This document shows, one piece after another, positions 10,101 to 19,551 of a stretch of DNA of 64,000 bases. The DNA is from Melieria omissa. Taxonomy: Eukaryota; Arthropoda; Insecta; Diptera; Ulidiidae. Made by a program: the position numbers and the translations under genes. The first letter of the stretch is position 1, and each line of letters opens with the position of its first letter. Where the stretch lies: NCBI GenBank assembly GCA_963971225.1, contig OZ020270.1:65600932-65664931 (forward strand). Reading direction: 5' to 3'. The notes below the pieces were generated by a model. It was not told where the DNA came from. It saw only the letters and a list, made by a program, of their open reading frames with translations, and ran no database searches.

Positions 10101-10840
10101 GTAGTTAGAGATTCGATGAGGGCACAATACTTTTGCCAGTCTGCTTTGTCTGTGAGAAATTTGGACTTGGGTTTAATGACAGATAGCTTTGGAACAATAA
10201 GGGAAGTGATAATAGGGAAGTGGTCACTATTATGGAGATCGTCAAGTGTATGGGAAGAGAGTTTAGGGGCTATGGAAGCAGAGGAAAGGACGATGTCTGG
10301 ATGGGTGAAAGACCCATGAGTTGAGAAGTGAGTGGGGGCGCCGTCATTGTGAACGACAAGGTTTTCAGTTAGGATGAAATCTTCAACTATTTGGCCTCTT
10401 TGATTAGTCGATGCAGAGCCCCAAAGAGGGCTCCAGGCATTGAAGTCACCTAATATTATAGAAGGAGTGGCAGATGTTGTAAGAATTGTAATGAGATCTT
10501 TATTGTTAAATTTTTGATGGGGAGGAATATAGCATGAAATTATCGTAACTTTAAAACCAATATCAATCTCAACTGCTAGGGCTAAGATATTGGAAGTGAT
10601 GGGGATCTTTCTGTGGTTTAGGGATTTTTTTATGAAAAGGGCAATTCCTTGCTTACTAGTGGTGTTTTGTTGTGCGTTGTGGAAGTAACCTATGTATTTA
10701 TGGGGTGTAATAGCTGTTTTATTTACTGGGATGTGGGTTTCTTGTAGGGCAATGACATGTGGAGAAAATTCATGTATCAGGATGTTTAGATCAGTGTAGT
10801 TATTGAATAAACCATTGATATTCCATTGTAGAATTTTCAT
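7154..10840 (-). CDS. I-clade ORF2: APE endonuclease, reverse transcriptase, RNase H
   Basis: 1228 residues, no internal stop. The N-terminal apurinic-type endonuclease begins ILQWNINGLFNN (residue 3), with LQETH (about 35), ILGDFNAWSPLWGS (about 130) and NSDHFPIITS (about 204) as catalytic motifs. The reverse transcriptase runs from about 430 to 720 with NFRPISLIPCISK, LSLDFEKAFDK, GIPQGSPLS and the active site LIYADDVLIFSD. RNase H begins at about 960: FTDGSKSDTG, TAEAAALHEAV, ICSDSKSVIDAL and WVPGHAGIRGNELAD supply the acidic and His catalytic residues. A Cys/His cluster CRFCNSSHF...DEC lies near the C-terminus. The ATG is three bases after the ORF1 stop. The protein would nick target DNA and reverse-transcribe the element RNA in place. 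Confidence 0.93.
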   Translation of the reverse strand: MKILQWNINGLFNNYTDLNILIHEFSPHVIALQETHIPVNKTAITPHKYIGYFHNAQQNTTSKQGIALFIKKSLNHRKIPITSNILALAVEIDIGFKVTIISCYIPPHQKFNNKDLITILTTSATPSIILGDFNAWSPLWGSASTNQRGQIVEDFILTENLVVHNDGAPTHFSTHGSFTHPDIVLSSASIAPKLSSHTLDDLHNSDHFPIITSLIVPKLSVIKPKSKFLTDKADWQKYCALIESLTTKKAISKNINAEAAAIKTIIRSAAHISIPQTSTKKFAAKLPYWSNLLANLRHTKQSLWAYYKQNRTIENLVKYKKANAAFRRELKTAKKQSFENLTANINPTSNPKKIWSDIKALSGTYRYNKIDFIHSPQGPIYAPENIAEQFAATWSSNSHCSNFHPTFNNLKTRIIAENYINPSPCPKAILTESPITTEEFDSTILSMSGKTPGPDKISYPLLKNLPFILKSRLVKLYNSIFEQGIYPQDWKIAAVVPIPKSNQSNSYISNFRPISLIPCISKILEKIIANRIMWYAKQKELISPHQFGFQKGLGVIDPLLYFENFASTSLASRNHVSVLSLDFEKAFDKIGAHIVLRELKQWRVGKKIYNIVKSFLLHRKFFVSVNNHRSNLHPQFNGIPQGSPLSVTLFIIAFNEISSIISSHALVNHLIYADDVLIFSDLKDLRQIQIIFSDILFGISNWSKSSGTNISASKSSTFHICRKHKCTFPSLSLSNTVIPHSNTLRILGLIFDKKLTFKEHCKYTRLSLLSRLNIIKYLSSKHSLIHMSTLVNITKALILSKIDFALPIYGHCAKSHLKLLLPPYHAAARRSIRAFPTSPIKAILTEAGLPDIPFRTTYNTMMLIPRLLHCKNKLMYNSIQSSMQHKRQNNKTSTLTRCLMLATQLNIVADPVLIEAATHPPWLIPKSSFINSLIKYPKNATNLHVYRQLYNETIEPYKAEWEFIFTDGSKSDTGITFAVTNDLGVSIAVGILPTYCSVFTAEAAALHEAVLFASRTGLKYIICSDSKSVIDALLNTANDTVLIENIRKVLFNNKHKIKIMWVPGHAGIRGNELADEKAKYASRQPLHLFGYVTPKDIRKQAFITCRAEHTSEWMNYQHHYKTHNPTGAKPLYPPDCTCRSLRTFVRLRIGHTIATHSYLLDGTAKPTCRFCNSSHFSVTHIIDECPELNQIRRSIFNNANPSNCLKSINIDNISAINKFLELCNIKDI

Positions 10841-10843
10841 GAT

Positions 10844-12004
10844 TTATTCAATGGGGTTAGCATCATTGGTTATATCAGTAGAGAACGGGGAAGTATTGTC
10901 TAAATGAGTTACTTGTTTGAGAATGTTAGCGATTATTGTGTTTGTTGTGGAGTCATGGACTGCTATTGTTGTTGGTAGAGCGTTAAGCGAGATTGTTGAA
11001 TTTGAGTCAGTTTCGAGTGGTTTGTTGTCGGTAGTGTTCAAGTTGTTGTTAGAGTTTTGTGGGTTAGTTTGCTGGTTGTTGTTGTGTTTGCTGAGAGTGT
11101 TTCTTACAGTGTTGGCGAATGAGGGAGAGGAATCGTTGAGAGGTGGTGGAATTTGCAATTTGTGTATATTTATTGCTTCGCGAAAAGAGCACTTGTTGTC
11201 CGTTTGAATGGTAATTATTTGCTTCATTTGTAAGAATTTGGGGCATAATCTACTGGATGCGGGATGGTTTCCTGAGCAATTCACGCAAAGAGTGCGTGAG
11301 CATGCTGTTGGGGAATGAGGTGGAAAGGCACACGTGTCACATACAGGGGTCTTCTTACAACGCTTTGCCGTATGACCGAGAGTTTGACAGCTTTTGCATC
11401 TCATCGGGTTTGGGTAATAAGGTCTAACTTTTGTGGTGTACCATGAAACATCAATTTTTTCAGGCAAGTGGTACAGATCGAAAGTGAGTAGAAGAACTCC
11501 GCTTGGAATTGGCTTGCCTTCAATATACTTTGGAAATTTATAAACTGATACGACACCCTGTTCTTTCAAGTTCTCAACTATTTCACTCTCGGAGACCTCA
11601 TTCAAGCATGGGGCGTAAATCGTGCCCTTAGAAGAGTTGAGGTTATGGTGGAAATCAATTTTGACATTGCAAACTCCCAATAATTGTTTTGTTGCTGTGA
11701 ATTTTTTTGCTATGGAGTTGCTTTTTACAAGAAGTAATAAATTGCCATCTCTCATTTCGGATATTTTTATAATTTCAGAACTAATGTTCTTTAACGCTTT
11801 GTGGACAGCGAAGCATGAGAATTTATTAATTGGTTTATTTGTGTCAACAGCACTTACAACAACGTACTTCGGATTTTCTTTTTTAGCTGTAGGTAAAGTC
11901 GGAAAAGGTAGGTTTGTCGTTTGTAGTTTTTTTCTTTTGGGTTTGGGGCTAGTGGATAATAGGGAAAACCTATTATCCCCTAGGGAAGGCCCCCGTAGGG
12001 ACAT
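10844..12004 (-). CDS. I-clade ORF1: Gag-like RNA-binding protein with CCHC knuckles
   Basis: 386 residues. Its role, by analogy with the I factor, is binding element RNA in a ribonucleoprotein particle. The N-terminus is basic (PKPKRKKLQ). A central region (about 60-190) resembles the RRM-like/PRE_C2HC part of insect LINE ORF1 proteins (KYIEGKPIPSGVLLLTFD). Zinc knuckles follow: CKSCQTLGHTAKRC, CDTCAFPPHSPTAC and CVNCSGNHPASSRLC (about 203-255). The C-terminal third is Asn/Thr/Ser-rich and low complexity. The stop TAA is followed by ATC and then the ORF2 ATG, an arrangement that suits termination-reinitiation for ORF2 translation. Confidence 0.9.
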   Translation of the reverse strand: MSLRGPSLGDNRFSLLSTSPKPKRKKLQTTNLPFPTLPTAKKENPKYVVVSAVDTNKPINKFSCFAVHKALKNISSEIIKISEMRDGNLLLLVKSNSIAKKFTATKQLLGVCNVKIDFHHNLNSSKGTIYAPCLNEVSESEIVENLKEQGVVSVYKFPKYIEGKPIPSGVLLLTFDLYHLPEKIDVSWYTTKVRPYYPNPMRCKSCQTLGHTAKRCKKTPVCDTCAFPPHSPTACSRTLCVNCSGNHPASSRLCPKFLQMKQIITIQTDNKCSFREAINIHKLQIPPPLNDSSPSFANTVRNTLSKHNNNQQTNPQNSNNNLNTTDNKPLETDSNSTISLNALPTTIAVHDSTTNTIIANILKQVTHLDNTSPFSTDITNDANPIE

Positions 12005-13493
12005 TTTGACTATTGAAGTAAATTATATGTGTAGTCAGGTATAGAGTCACTATAAAAGAGACGGAAAAGAAGAGAACCGAGAAGGTGTAGATTACCAGAG
12101 TAGAACGAAAGTAAACACAGAGATCACTGAAAAACACAACCGTTCACGCCGAGTAGCAGTCGATGACTGTTTCGCAATGTTATTACCTACAAAACGCATA
12201 TTTCAAACAAGTGGAGACTTAATTAGATCATAAGATAGAAAAAAATTTCCACCGCAAGTCAAGCGTGACGAGTCCCATCAAGTCGCGCGCGCTCACTATG
12301 TGAGTATCAAGGTTCACCACCAACGCGTTTAGTCATGTAGCGCGCACGTCTGGATTTGTCGCGCGCGACTTGCTACCAACATCGTTTTCTATCTAATGTT
12401 CTAAATAAGTCTCCACTTTTTTGAAATATGCGTTTTGTAGGTAATAACATTGCGAAAATAACAGTATTTTTTTCAATCAAATTAATTTTGGGGAACATCA
12501 TCAAAAAATTGTTTAAACAATCAAATTGTTATTATACTTTTTTCATTAAAAATAAAAAAACTGTGAACATATACCTCTAAAGTGCACACAATAAGCTATA
12601 AAACAGTTTTGAAATTGTGTCGATTGGATAAGCCAAACCGAAGATATTGAATTTTAAACATGATAGAATCTAGCAAAATACACGTTATTATCGAAATTTT
12701 TAATAATTACATAAGGAAAAAAAATTTTTTTCGATGAAATCCTGATATACGTGTCGATTAATTTTAGGTTTAGAAGTGAAAAAAAATTTTTGGTGAGATT
12801 TTAAAGACCGACGAATTTTTTTTTTCGAAATCCGTACGGTTTGTAAAAGAATGACCCACATGCTTACGATCTCGGCGTGCCATTCGAAAGGGAGAGTAGG
12901 GTGGGTATTGGACGAGGCTCATGGCACCGCCCATAGAACCCAAATTTTTAATGTGGAACATCTTATGAACAATAAGTTGGAAAGCTTTGAAGTTTCGTAT
13001 ATCATCGTCCCATAGATGTGTCATTCTACTGGCAAAATTTTATGGGCGTTGACAAGGGACGCGGTATATTTTTTGCGACTGAAGTTTTCCGCGTATTTTT
13101 GGAACTGAAAGTCGCATATCAATGAAACCGGGTCACACCCTTTGACTGAAGGAATGGATAAGGCATTACATAAAAGAGGCGTGGCATTGCCCATAGAGTG
13201 TAGTATGAAGAAACTTGATTTGTTGGGCCTATTGACTTCAAGCTTGCGTGCAAAACCGCAGGGTCCTACTAGTATCTACATAAATGCTTGCCCAGAAAAA
13301 TAAATGCTTACGTTCCTATAAGCATGTAATTTTGCGCAAGAGCATCTGCATGAAACGTCGAACTGTACTGGATTACTCTGGCGCAGTCGCCTCCAGTAAT
13401 AGTACACTTTGCATCGTCCACTGTTTTTTTTTAATACTGAAGCCGCTACTCCATAATGGAAGGGGATCGGAGTGTGGCACAGTCATATGCGAC

Positions 13494-14086
13494 TGTGGTG
13501 TGTTTTTGTAAGGGCTAGATCGCCAATGAGGTGGTGTGTTTGTCGGAGTCCGGGTGCTCTTTTGGATAGGCGGGAGCGCGCCGGGAATTCTGGCCACAAA
13601 GGCCGAAATGTTTTCTCGGAGAAATAAAACAAGCAGACAATGTTCGTCGCTAGATCTCTGCACGAGAAGTTACTTTATTTTCCGAAAATTGGTTCTTATA
13701 TAGTAAATTTACAAACTGTTATACAAAGGGGCAATTCCAGTGCTCCTCCCTCTATTTCCAATGCTTGCGCATCGCGCCAATCACAACTCGGGTCAAAACC
13801 GGCAACGCGGCACTTTCCCAAAGTGGGCCAGCGCACTGCGTTGACCTGCGGTAGGTCGGATCGTGTTGCATGCGCGATCGGTGCAAGTGCCCACATGTGT
13901 TGTGACATGTGTCGCTTGTGCAAGTGCAGGCCACTTGAGTGACGCCGGCGTTCTTGTGCATGCGACACTTGACACCTGCAAATGTAAACAAACAAAGTGG
14001 CGTGCGCACCGCTCGCTGCACGTTGGTCTTGCCGATTGGCTTGTACGCTATGGTGTTGGCATAAGTGGTCACGCGGTACCACTACA
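13494..14086 (-). repeat. 3' LTR of the mdg1/412-like Gypsy element
   Basis: On the minus strand it starts TGTAGTGGTACC and ends CACACCACA. It is the same length as the other LTR and I saw no mismatch on reading. A TATA-like TATATAAG and an AATAAA signal are present in U3-R (plus-strand complement at about 13684-13702). Confidence 0.95.
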
Positions 14087-14097
14087 CCCTTACCCTT
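14087..14097 (-). promoter_or_regulatory. Polypurine tract next to 3' LTR
   Basis: Minus strand reads AAGGGTAAGGG immediately before the LTR start, the expected plus-strand priming tract. Confidence 0.7.
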
Positions 14098-14102
14098 AAG
14101 CG

Positions 14103-14128
14103 AAGAATTATTCCTTGGAATAATTCTT
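14103..14128. repeat. Perfect 12-bp inverted repeat beside the polypurine tract
   Basis: AAGAATTATTCC (14103-14114) is followed after two bases by its exact complement GGAATAATTCTT (14117-14128). It lies six bases from the polypurine tract. A role in RNA folding or 3' processing is possible but not shown. Confidence 0.85.
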
Positions 14129-14363
14129 AGAATCTCGGGGGGGGGGCATTGGAATTGCTTTACAATATGGTGGGGCTTATTATCAAATAGATTTACAATG
14201 TGATATCTATCTTATGAGTTTGATTGTTCTAGTGGTGATTGTATGTGTTCTTAAAAGATATTCTATTTTTGTTGGGTAAGATAATGTCTATGTTTAGTTT
14301 TTATAGGCTAATTTCAATTCTTAGTGCGATACGTATATTTTGTGTTTGCTTTTTTGTACAATT

Positions 14364-17300
14364 TTATTTGATAGTTGCGATATCATTATTTCCTAGAAAT
14401 TTCTTAAGGTTATTGTTATGTAATATCTTATGTTTACCATTTATTTCTATTGTAGAGTTTACTCCATTTCTATCTACAATCTTGTATGGTCCATGGTAGG
14501 GACTTTGTAATTTCTTATTTGTTTCTAACTTAACAAAAACTAAATCTCCTATTTTTAATGGTATGTTGTTGACATCCTTATTATACTTTATCTTTCTCTT
14601 ATCTTTAGCTAATTCTATGATATTCCTAGCCTTATTTATAGATGTCTGTAGCCTAACTTTTATTTCGTTGGCGTAATTGTCAATGTCATAAATAGCTTTG
14701 TTTTCGTATATTTTGTCACATGGTAGTGACGGTAATTTGCCGAAAACTAACTCGTACGGTGAGTACAGTGTTTCGACATGTGGTGTCGTATTATACGCGA
14801 AAGTGTAGTATGGTACCCATTTGTCCCATTCATGTTCGGTTGTAAATGCTAGTAAGTATTCATGCAGTGTTCTGTGGTTACGTTCGAGTGAACCGATTGT
14901 TTGATGATGGTAGGGTGTTGAAAAAATTTGTTGCACGTCCAGTAATTGGCATATGTTGTGCATTAGTTCATTTGTGAACTCAGTGCCTCGGTCGGATTTC
15001 AACGTTTTAAAACAACCGTACTTGAGAATGAACTGTTCTGTAAGAGTTTTTGCTGTCGTTCGTGCGTCCTTGGTTTCCATCGGGTGTGCAATAACAAATT
15101 TTGTTAAATCGCATTGCATGGTTAATATGTAGCGGAATCCATTCGATACTCTTAATGGTCCGACTGTGTCAATGGTAATGGTTTCGAAGCTTGTTGTTGG
15201 CGTGTCTGTTTTGACCAGTTTTTCTTTTGTGTGCCTAATTGTTTTGTTCTTGCTGCAGGTCAAGCAATTGTTTACGAATTCTTTTACCATTTGTCGCATG
15301 TTTTTCCATGCATAGCGTTGTTTTAATTTTAAAGTTGTTTTTCTGATTCCTAAATGTCCGGCTGTGCTAGCGTTATGATATTCGTCTATTAGTTTATATT
15401 GTTGTAGTTTACTTTGAATATGTCGTGGAGCGTTGTATATTAGTATTTTTATAGGCGAGCATTTATCTTTATTTAATTCATTGTATTCCTTCTTGAATGC
15501 ATTCATTGTAATATTTTCAAATTTAAAATTTTCTCTGCAAAGGGGTAGCTCCTTTATATGCAGTTTCGTTAGTGAACTGTGTAGTTTCTCCAACATTGAA
15601 TCTAGATTCAAAGGGTCATCGCTACAAGTCACGTGCACTTCATTATTATCAATATGTATCATCGGCCGATGCTTTTCTTTAATTTCAAATTTCAATTTTT
15701 TCATATTTTTCACGTCGTTCATAGAGGTACATTCCCATATGTAGAGTTGATCGGGCTCTTGAGATTTGTCCTTCCTATTGTCGCGTGTAATGGTACCATT
15801 ATCTTCATTAATATTCTCATTTTCAGTAATGCGCGTATCTTCAATATTCTTTCTTATATTTGCTGCCTTGCTCCTTGTCATTGCTAGAATTTCTTTTCGT
15901 TTGCCGTCATTTACGTTATCTTCCTGTGTTGGAATCATTGCCTTCAGGGTGTCGCTGTCGATTTTTATGCGTGATAAAGCATCCGCGTTTGTGTTAATTT
16001 TTCCTTGTTTGTATATTATTTCGAAGTCATAATCAGATAAGTCTAGTCTGATTCTTGTCATTTTTGATGATGGATTTTTGTGTGAGAACAGAGATACCAG
16101 TGGTCTGTGGTCTGTGACTACAATGAATTTTCTTCCGTAGAGGTACGGTCTGAAATAGTTTATTCCCCAATGTATTGCTAGTAGTTCTTTTTCTATTATT
16201 GGTTTATTGATATCGTGTTTTTGTAGTGATTTGCTTGCATATGAAATGGGAAGGTCATGTCCAATTTCTCCTTGGGATAATACTGCTCCAAGGGCGAAGT
16301 CTGAAGCGTCTGTTGTTAATATGAAGGTTTTGTTAAAATCTGGATATTGTAATATTGGTGTGTTTGTTAATTTTTGTTTTAGTGTTTCGAAAGCTGTCTT
16401 GCACTCGTCTGACCAGATGAAAGGCGTCCCTTTCTTAAGGAGAGAGTTAAGACATTTTACTATTGATGCGAATTCTGGTATGAAGCGTCTGTAGTAGTTG
16501 CAAAATGCTACAAATCGACGTACTTCATCGGCATTCGTTGGTGTTGCATATTTCAGTACTGCTTCGCATTTCGTTGGATCTGTTCTGATGCCTTTATATG
16601 TGATTAAATGTCCTAAATAGATGACTTCTGGTTTTAGAAATTGGCATTTGCTTGCATTTAGTTTTAAGTTGTATTGTTGTAGTCGGTCGAAAACTTTAAT
16701 CAGATTTTCATTGTGGTGTTTTAATGAACATCCAAATACTATTATATCGTCAACATAGAGAAATGCTTCAGAGCTAAGTCCACTTAGTGCTAAAGTAAGC
16801 ATGCGTTGAAAACTGTTTGAGGATATTTTGAGACCAAAAGGTAGTCTTTTAAATTGGTAGTGTCCATCTTGTGTTGAAAATGCTGTGGGTGGTCTTGAAT
16901 CTTGTTCCAAGGGTATTTGATGGAAAGAGCTGGTCATGTCTAAGGTTGAGAAGTATTTCGCTCTGCCAAGTATATCAAGAACATCTTCTAGTCGTGTAAG
17001 CGGGAATTTATCATTTATTATTTTGTCATTTAGTTTTCTGTAATCTACGACTAATCGCCATTTCTTTGTATTACCTTCGCTTTTTTTCGGTACTAGTAGT
17101 AGGGGTGCGTTGTATGGGCTAGTTGATGGTTCTATGATATCGCTGTCTATTAATTTTTGTACCTGGTTCTTTATCTCTTCCTGTTGAGTTTGTGGTAATC
17201 TGTAGTTCTTTATATATACGGGTGTGGAGTCTTCTAGGTTGAGTTGTTGAGTGTAGAAATTATTTGTTGTAATTTCTTCTCCTTTCAGGTGGAAAACTGT

Positions 17301-18079
17301 TTGATATTTTCGGAAAATGGTTTTGAGTTCTGTCTCTGTTTGCGCATCTAGGTTGTCTAGCTTGAGTGTTGATGTTAGTCTACTGAATCGTTCATTGTCT
17401 GAACTTTTGTTGTTGCGGTTTGCTTTCATTATTGTATAGTTAGACAAATTTTCTATTTCTGGTCTGATGTTTTTTAGTGTTATTGTTTCATTTGTTGTAT
17501 TGATTATTTTTACGTGGCATTTGCCTTTTGCTGGTGCGATGGAATTTGCCAAAAATACTCCGTTTGCAAGTTCTTGGTTTAGTATTACACTGTCTTCTCG
17601 AATATTCATGCTGATAGGTAGTATTACTTCACATCTTGGCGGTATTGTGTGTGAGGTGTGTGGCGGTGGCTTGGTTGCAATAGGAAATACGTATTCTTCT
17701 TCATTTATTACCATTGTTAGCGTGAGGGTTTCATAGTCTATTTTGCACATGTATTTGAGTAAAAAGTCTCTTCCTATTATTCCATTTGTTACGATTGGGA
17801 AATCTTCATTGACCATGTGGAAGTTCAATTCTGTTTTGGTTTTTCGTAGTGGGAATGTCAGTTTTAGTGTTCCCAGTGAGTTTATTTTTTGTGTGGATAT
17901 TCCTGTTAGTTTACATGTGTGTTCTGTGTTGACCTCAAGGTTGTCATCGTTGTTTGTTTTACAAAGTGATATGTCTGCTCCGGTATCAATGAGGAATGTC
18001 AAAGGTTTACTAAATTGGTTGCATTTCAGTGTGACATAGTTCGTTAAATTTTCTGATATTAGGTAAATTCTTTGTTCAT
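14364..18079 (-). CDS. Gypsy pol: protease, reverse transcriptase, RNase H, integrase
   Basis: About 1230 codons without a stop. Protease motif FLIDTGADISLC lies at the start. RT includes NAPLLLVPKKS, WRLVVDYRKLND, FSTLDMTSSFHQI, RLPFGLKISSNSFQR and the catalytic FLYVDDIIVFG. RNase H starts at TTDASDFALGAVLS and includes TDHRPL. Integrase has the HHCC region (TAGHLGIRKTTLK...CLTC), the DDE residues in TIDTVGP, SDRGTEF and SLERN, and a GDLVFVKLE C-terminal motif. The frame is -1 relative to gag and is open across the gag stop, so expression as a Gag-Pol fusion by frameshifting is likely; no ATG is needed. I took the left boundary near the overlap because the first motif comes 25 codons later. 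The C-terminus ends about 275 bases before the 3' LTR. Confidence 0.92.
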
Positions 18080-18082
18080 TTG

Positions 18083-19369
18083 TTATTGCTCCCCCGGAGG
18101 AATGTGATTGTCTTCCTCCGAGTCGCCCGAGTTTTCCTGAATGTAATTGATGTGTGTAGGGCGACCATGGTTGTTGAAATTTTGGTTTCTGTTTGCATTG
18201 TTGTTGTACCTTGAGTTTTGGTTGAAGTTTCTGTTGTTTTGGTTATAGTTCCTTTGGTTTTGATTTCTGTTATTGAAATTCGTGTTAGCAGTGTGACTGT
18301 TTGGTCTGCCGTTGTTGTATGCGTCGCGAGAATTTGTTTGATAGTTGCTGTTGTTCTGATTGTTTCTGGGGTTGTAGTTAGCTTGTTGGCTGTTGTTCCT
18401 GTAGTTGTTGTTGTTTCTAACATTGTTGTTGTTTTGGTATCTGTTGTTGTCTTGTTGGTAAAAATTTCTGTGGTTTGCTCTGTTTTGGTTGTTGTTTCGA
18501 TTGTTGCTGTTCCTGTTAATAAACATCACTCTTGCCCGTGTTTGTTTGTTGTCCTTTTCTAGTTCTAGGGCTAATTCGACTGCTTTATTAAAATTTGTTG
18601 GCATGGCTGCGAAAATGGTTTGTTTGTATTCGTCGTTTAGTCCATTTTTAAATACGGTGAGACTGTATTGTTCGTTGAGTTTTGTAATTATATTTCGTTC
18701 TATAGTGGTTAGTTCGGAGCCGGCTTGATCTGTTTGTAATTTGTTTAGCTCTGCTATTAGGTTAAGGATCTTGTTCTTGTACGTATTTATGTCTAGACTT
18801 CCTTGGACGAGGTATGATAGTTGGTTTTGGAGCTGGGGTATCGTGTTCGTACTCTTGTATCGTTCGTTCAGAAGTATGGTCAGTTCTTCAAACGTTTTTG
18901 GTATGTTATGGCCGATTGCCGTTCTAGTTGTGAGGCTCAGTTTTGCGTAGAATACGAATTCTAGCAGTTCTGTTTTGCCAGTAGCGTCCAATTTTTTGTA
19001 TATTAGTTCTGTTATCTTTGTGAAAGTATCCAGGTCTCTATAGTTGCCTGTAAAGTTTGGTATGGCTTTCATCGCCGTTTCTATGTTGAAAGAAGACATG
19101 TTGGTATTTTTGGGTATTTCTTCTGTATCGGTATCGCTCTGTTTCTGTTTTAAAATTTCAACGATATTGTAGTAAGTTTTGTTAAACGTTATTTTTATAC
19201 CTGTTGTATAGTCGTTTTCTTTCAGTTCTGTCAACTGCTTTTCGAACTGTGTTTTTAATTCGACAACGGTTTGCCGTTTTTGTTCTAGCGTTTCTTGACT
19301 GTACCGACGGTTTGGTGTCTTTCTTAAGTTTGTTTGTATTTTTGTCAGCTCGTGAATAATGTTCTCCAT
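18083..19369 (-). CDS. Gypsy Gag, zinc-knuckle-free, Asn/Gln-rich tail
   Basis: 428 residues starting at ATG directly after the stop of a 31-codon ORF. The first 90 residues are Lys/Glu/Gln-rich and probably helical. The capsid-like region (about 95-280) includes IPNFTGNYRDLDTF and FEELTILLNERYKS, typical of mdg1/412 and related insect Gags. The last 130 residues are almost entirely Asn, Arg, Gln and Tyr, with repeated RNQN/NNRN units, and there is no CCHC knuckle. The basic Asn-rich tail probably replaces the knuckle in RNA binding, which is inference. It ends PPGEQ, and pol begins in the -1 frame across this point. Confidence 0.88.
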   Translation of the reverse strand: MENIIHELTKIQTNLRKTPNRRYSQETLEQKRQTVVELKTQFEKQLTELKENDYTTGIKITFNKTYYNIVEILKQKQSDTDTEEIPKNTNMSSFNIETAMKAIPNFTGNYRDLDTFTKITELIYKKLDATGKTELLEFVFYAKLSLTTRTAIGHNIPKTFEELTILLNERYKSTNTIPQLQNQLSYLVQGSLDINTYKNKILNLIAELNKLQTDQAGSELTTIERNIITKLNEQYSLTVFKNGLNDEYKQTIFAAMPTNFNKAVELALELEKDNKQTRARVMFINRNSNNRNNNQNRANHRNFYQQDNNRYQNNNNVRNNNNYRNNSQQANYNPRNNQNNSNYQTNSRDAYNNGRPNSHTANTNFNNRNQNQRNYNQNNRNFNQNSRYNNNANRNQNFNNHGRPTHINYIQENSGDSEEDNHIPPGEQ

Positions 19370-19465
19370 TTAGAATCGGAGATTAAACATGTTGAGCATG
19401 CGTATTGTCTCTTCTTCCTTTGTTGTAGGATTCCTAACGTCCTCGAGCGTCGGTGTTCGTGGCAT
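19370..19465 (-). CDS. 31-codon ORF abutting gag
   Basis: The peptide starts MPRTPTLEDV and is followed directly by the gag ATG (stop TAA then ATG, no gap). The frame is open further upstream without an ATG for roughly 30 more codons (ending LWKIIG before the Met), overlapping the end of the 72-codon ORF. Whether it is translated is unknown. The abutting stop/start resembles a reinitiation arrangement. Confidence 0.45.
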   Translation of the reverse strand: MPRTPTLEDVRNPTTKEEETIRMLNMFNLRF

Positions 19466-19551
19466 TCCTATGATTTTCCAAAGTCGTGTAAGAAATTCTA
19501 ATTTCTCTAATTTATTTATTAATAATTTTAGTTTATTTTGTTTTACTTTAC

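Larger units (their letters stand above)
7001..12169 (-). mobile_element. Full-length I-clade non-LTR retrotransposon
   Basis: It starts with CAGTCATCG on the minus strand at 12169 and ends with a TAAA/TTTA-type repeat tail at 7001-7022. The perfect target duplication TTTCGCAATGTT lies at 6989-7000 and 12170-12181. Two long uninterrupted ORFs encode a zinc-knuckle ORF1 and an endonuclease-RT-RNase H ORF2, the I-clade architecture. The 5' UTR is about 165 bases and the 3' UTR about 130. Integrity of both ORFs and a perfect duplication argue for a recent insertion. It sits in the left arm of the fold-back element. Confidence 0.92.
6600..12856. mobile_element. Palindromic fold-back/MITE element of about 1.08 kb, split by an I-clade LINE
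   Basis: The ends are GGTCATTCTTTTACAAACCG at 6600 and its near complement ending at 12856. A 6-bp direct repeat CACATG flanks it (6594-6599, 12857-12862); a reading with TGGGTCATTC ends and a 2-bp CA duplication fits equally. The left arm (6600-7000 continued at 12182 to about 12318) is complementary to the right arm (about 12319-12856) over nearly its full length. With the LINE removed the element is a hairpin with two arms of roughly 530 bp and almost no loop. The centre has CG-rich inverted motifs (AAGTCGCGCGCG, CGCGCGCGACTTG). No coding capacity is visible. Confidence 0.8.
6085..13272 (+). mobile_element. Helitron relic, split by a fold-back element and an I-clade LINE
   Basis: Two parts remain: about 6085-6599 and 12863-13272. 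Both contain the recurring block GGGGAATGGGGTGGGTAT...GACGAGGGGG...CCCATACAAC and TTTTATGGGCGTTGGACAAG that also fills the complete Helitron at 59824-61136. The right end is CTAG (13269-13272) followed by T, preceded by a small GC hairpin (TTGCG...CGCAG), as required for a Helitron 3' terminus. The internal repeat period is about 256 bp (6095 and 6351). I could not find the 5' TC terminus; the left end is truncated or diverged. There is no Rep/helicase coding sequence, so it is non-autonomous. Confidence 0.65.

Noticed and set aside
13696..14082. Open frames in the 593-bp LTR (repeated at 20478-20864)
   Set aside because: They lie wholly inside LTR sequence, on both strands, with no homology; chance frames.
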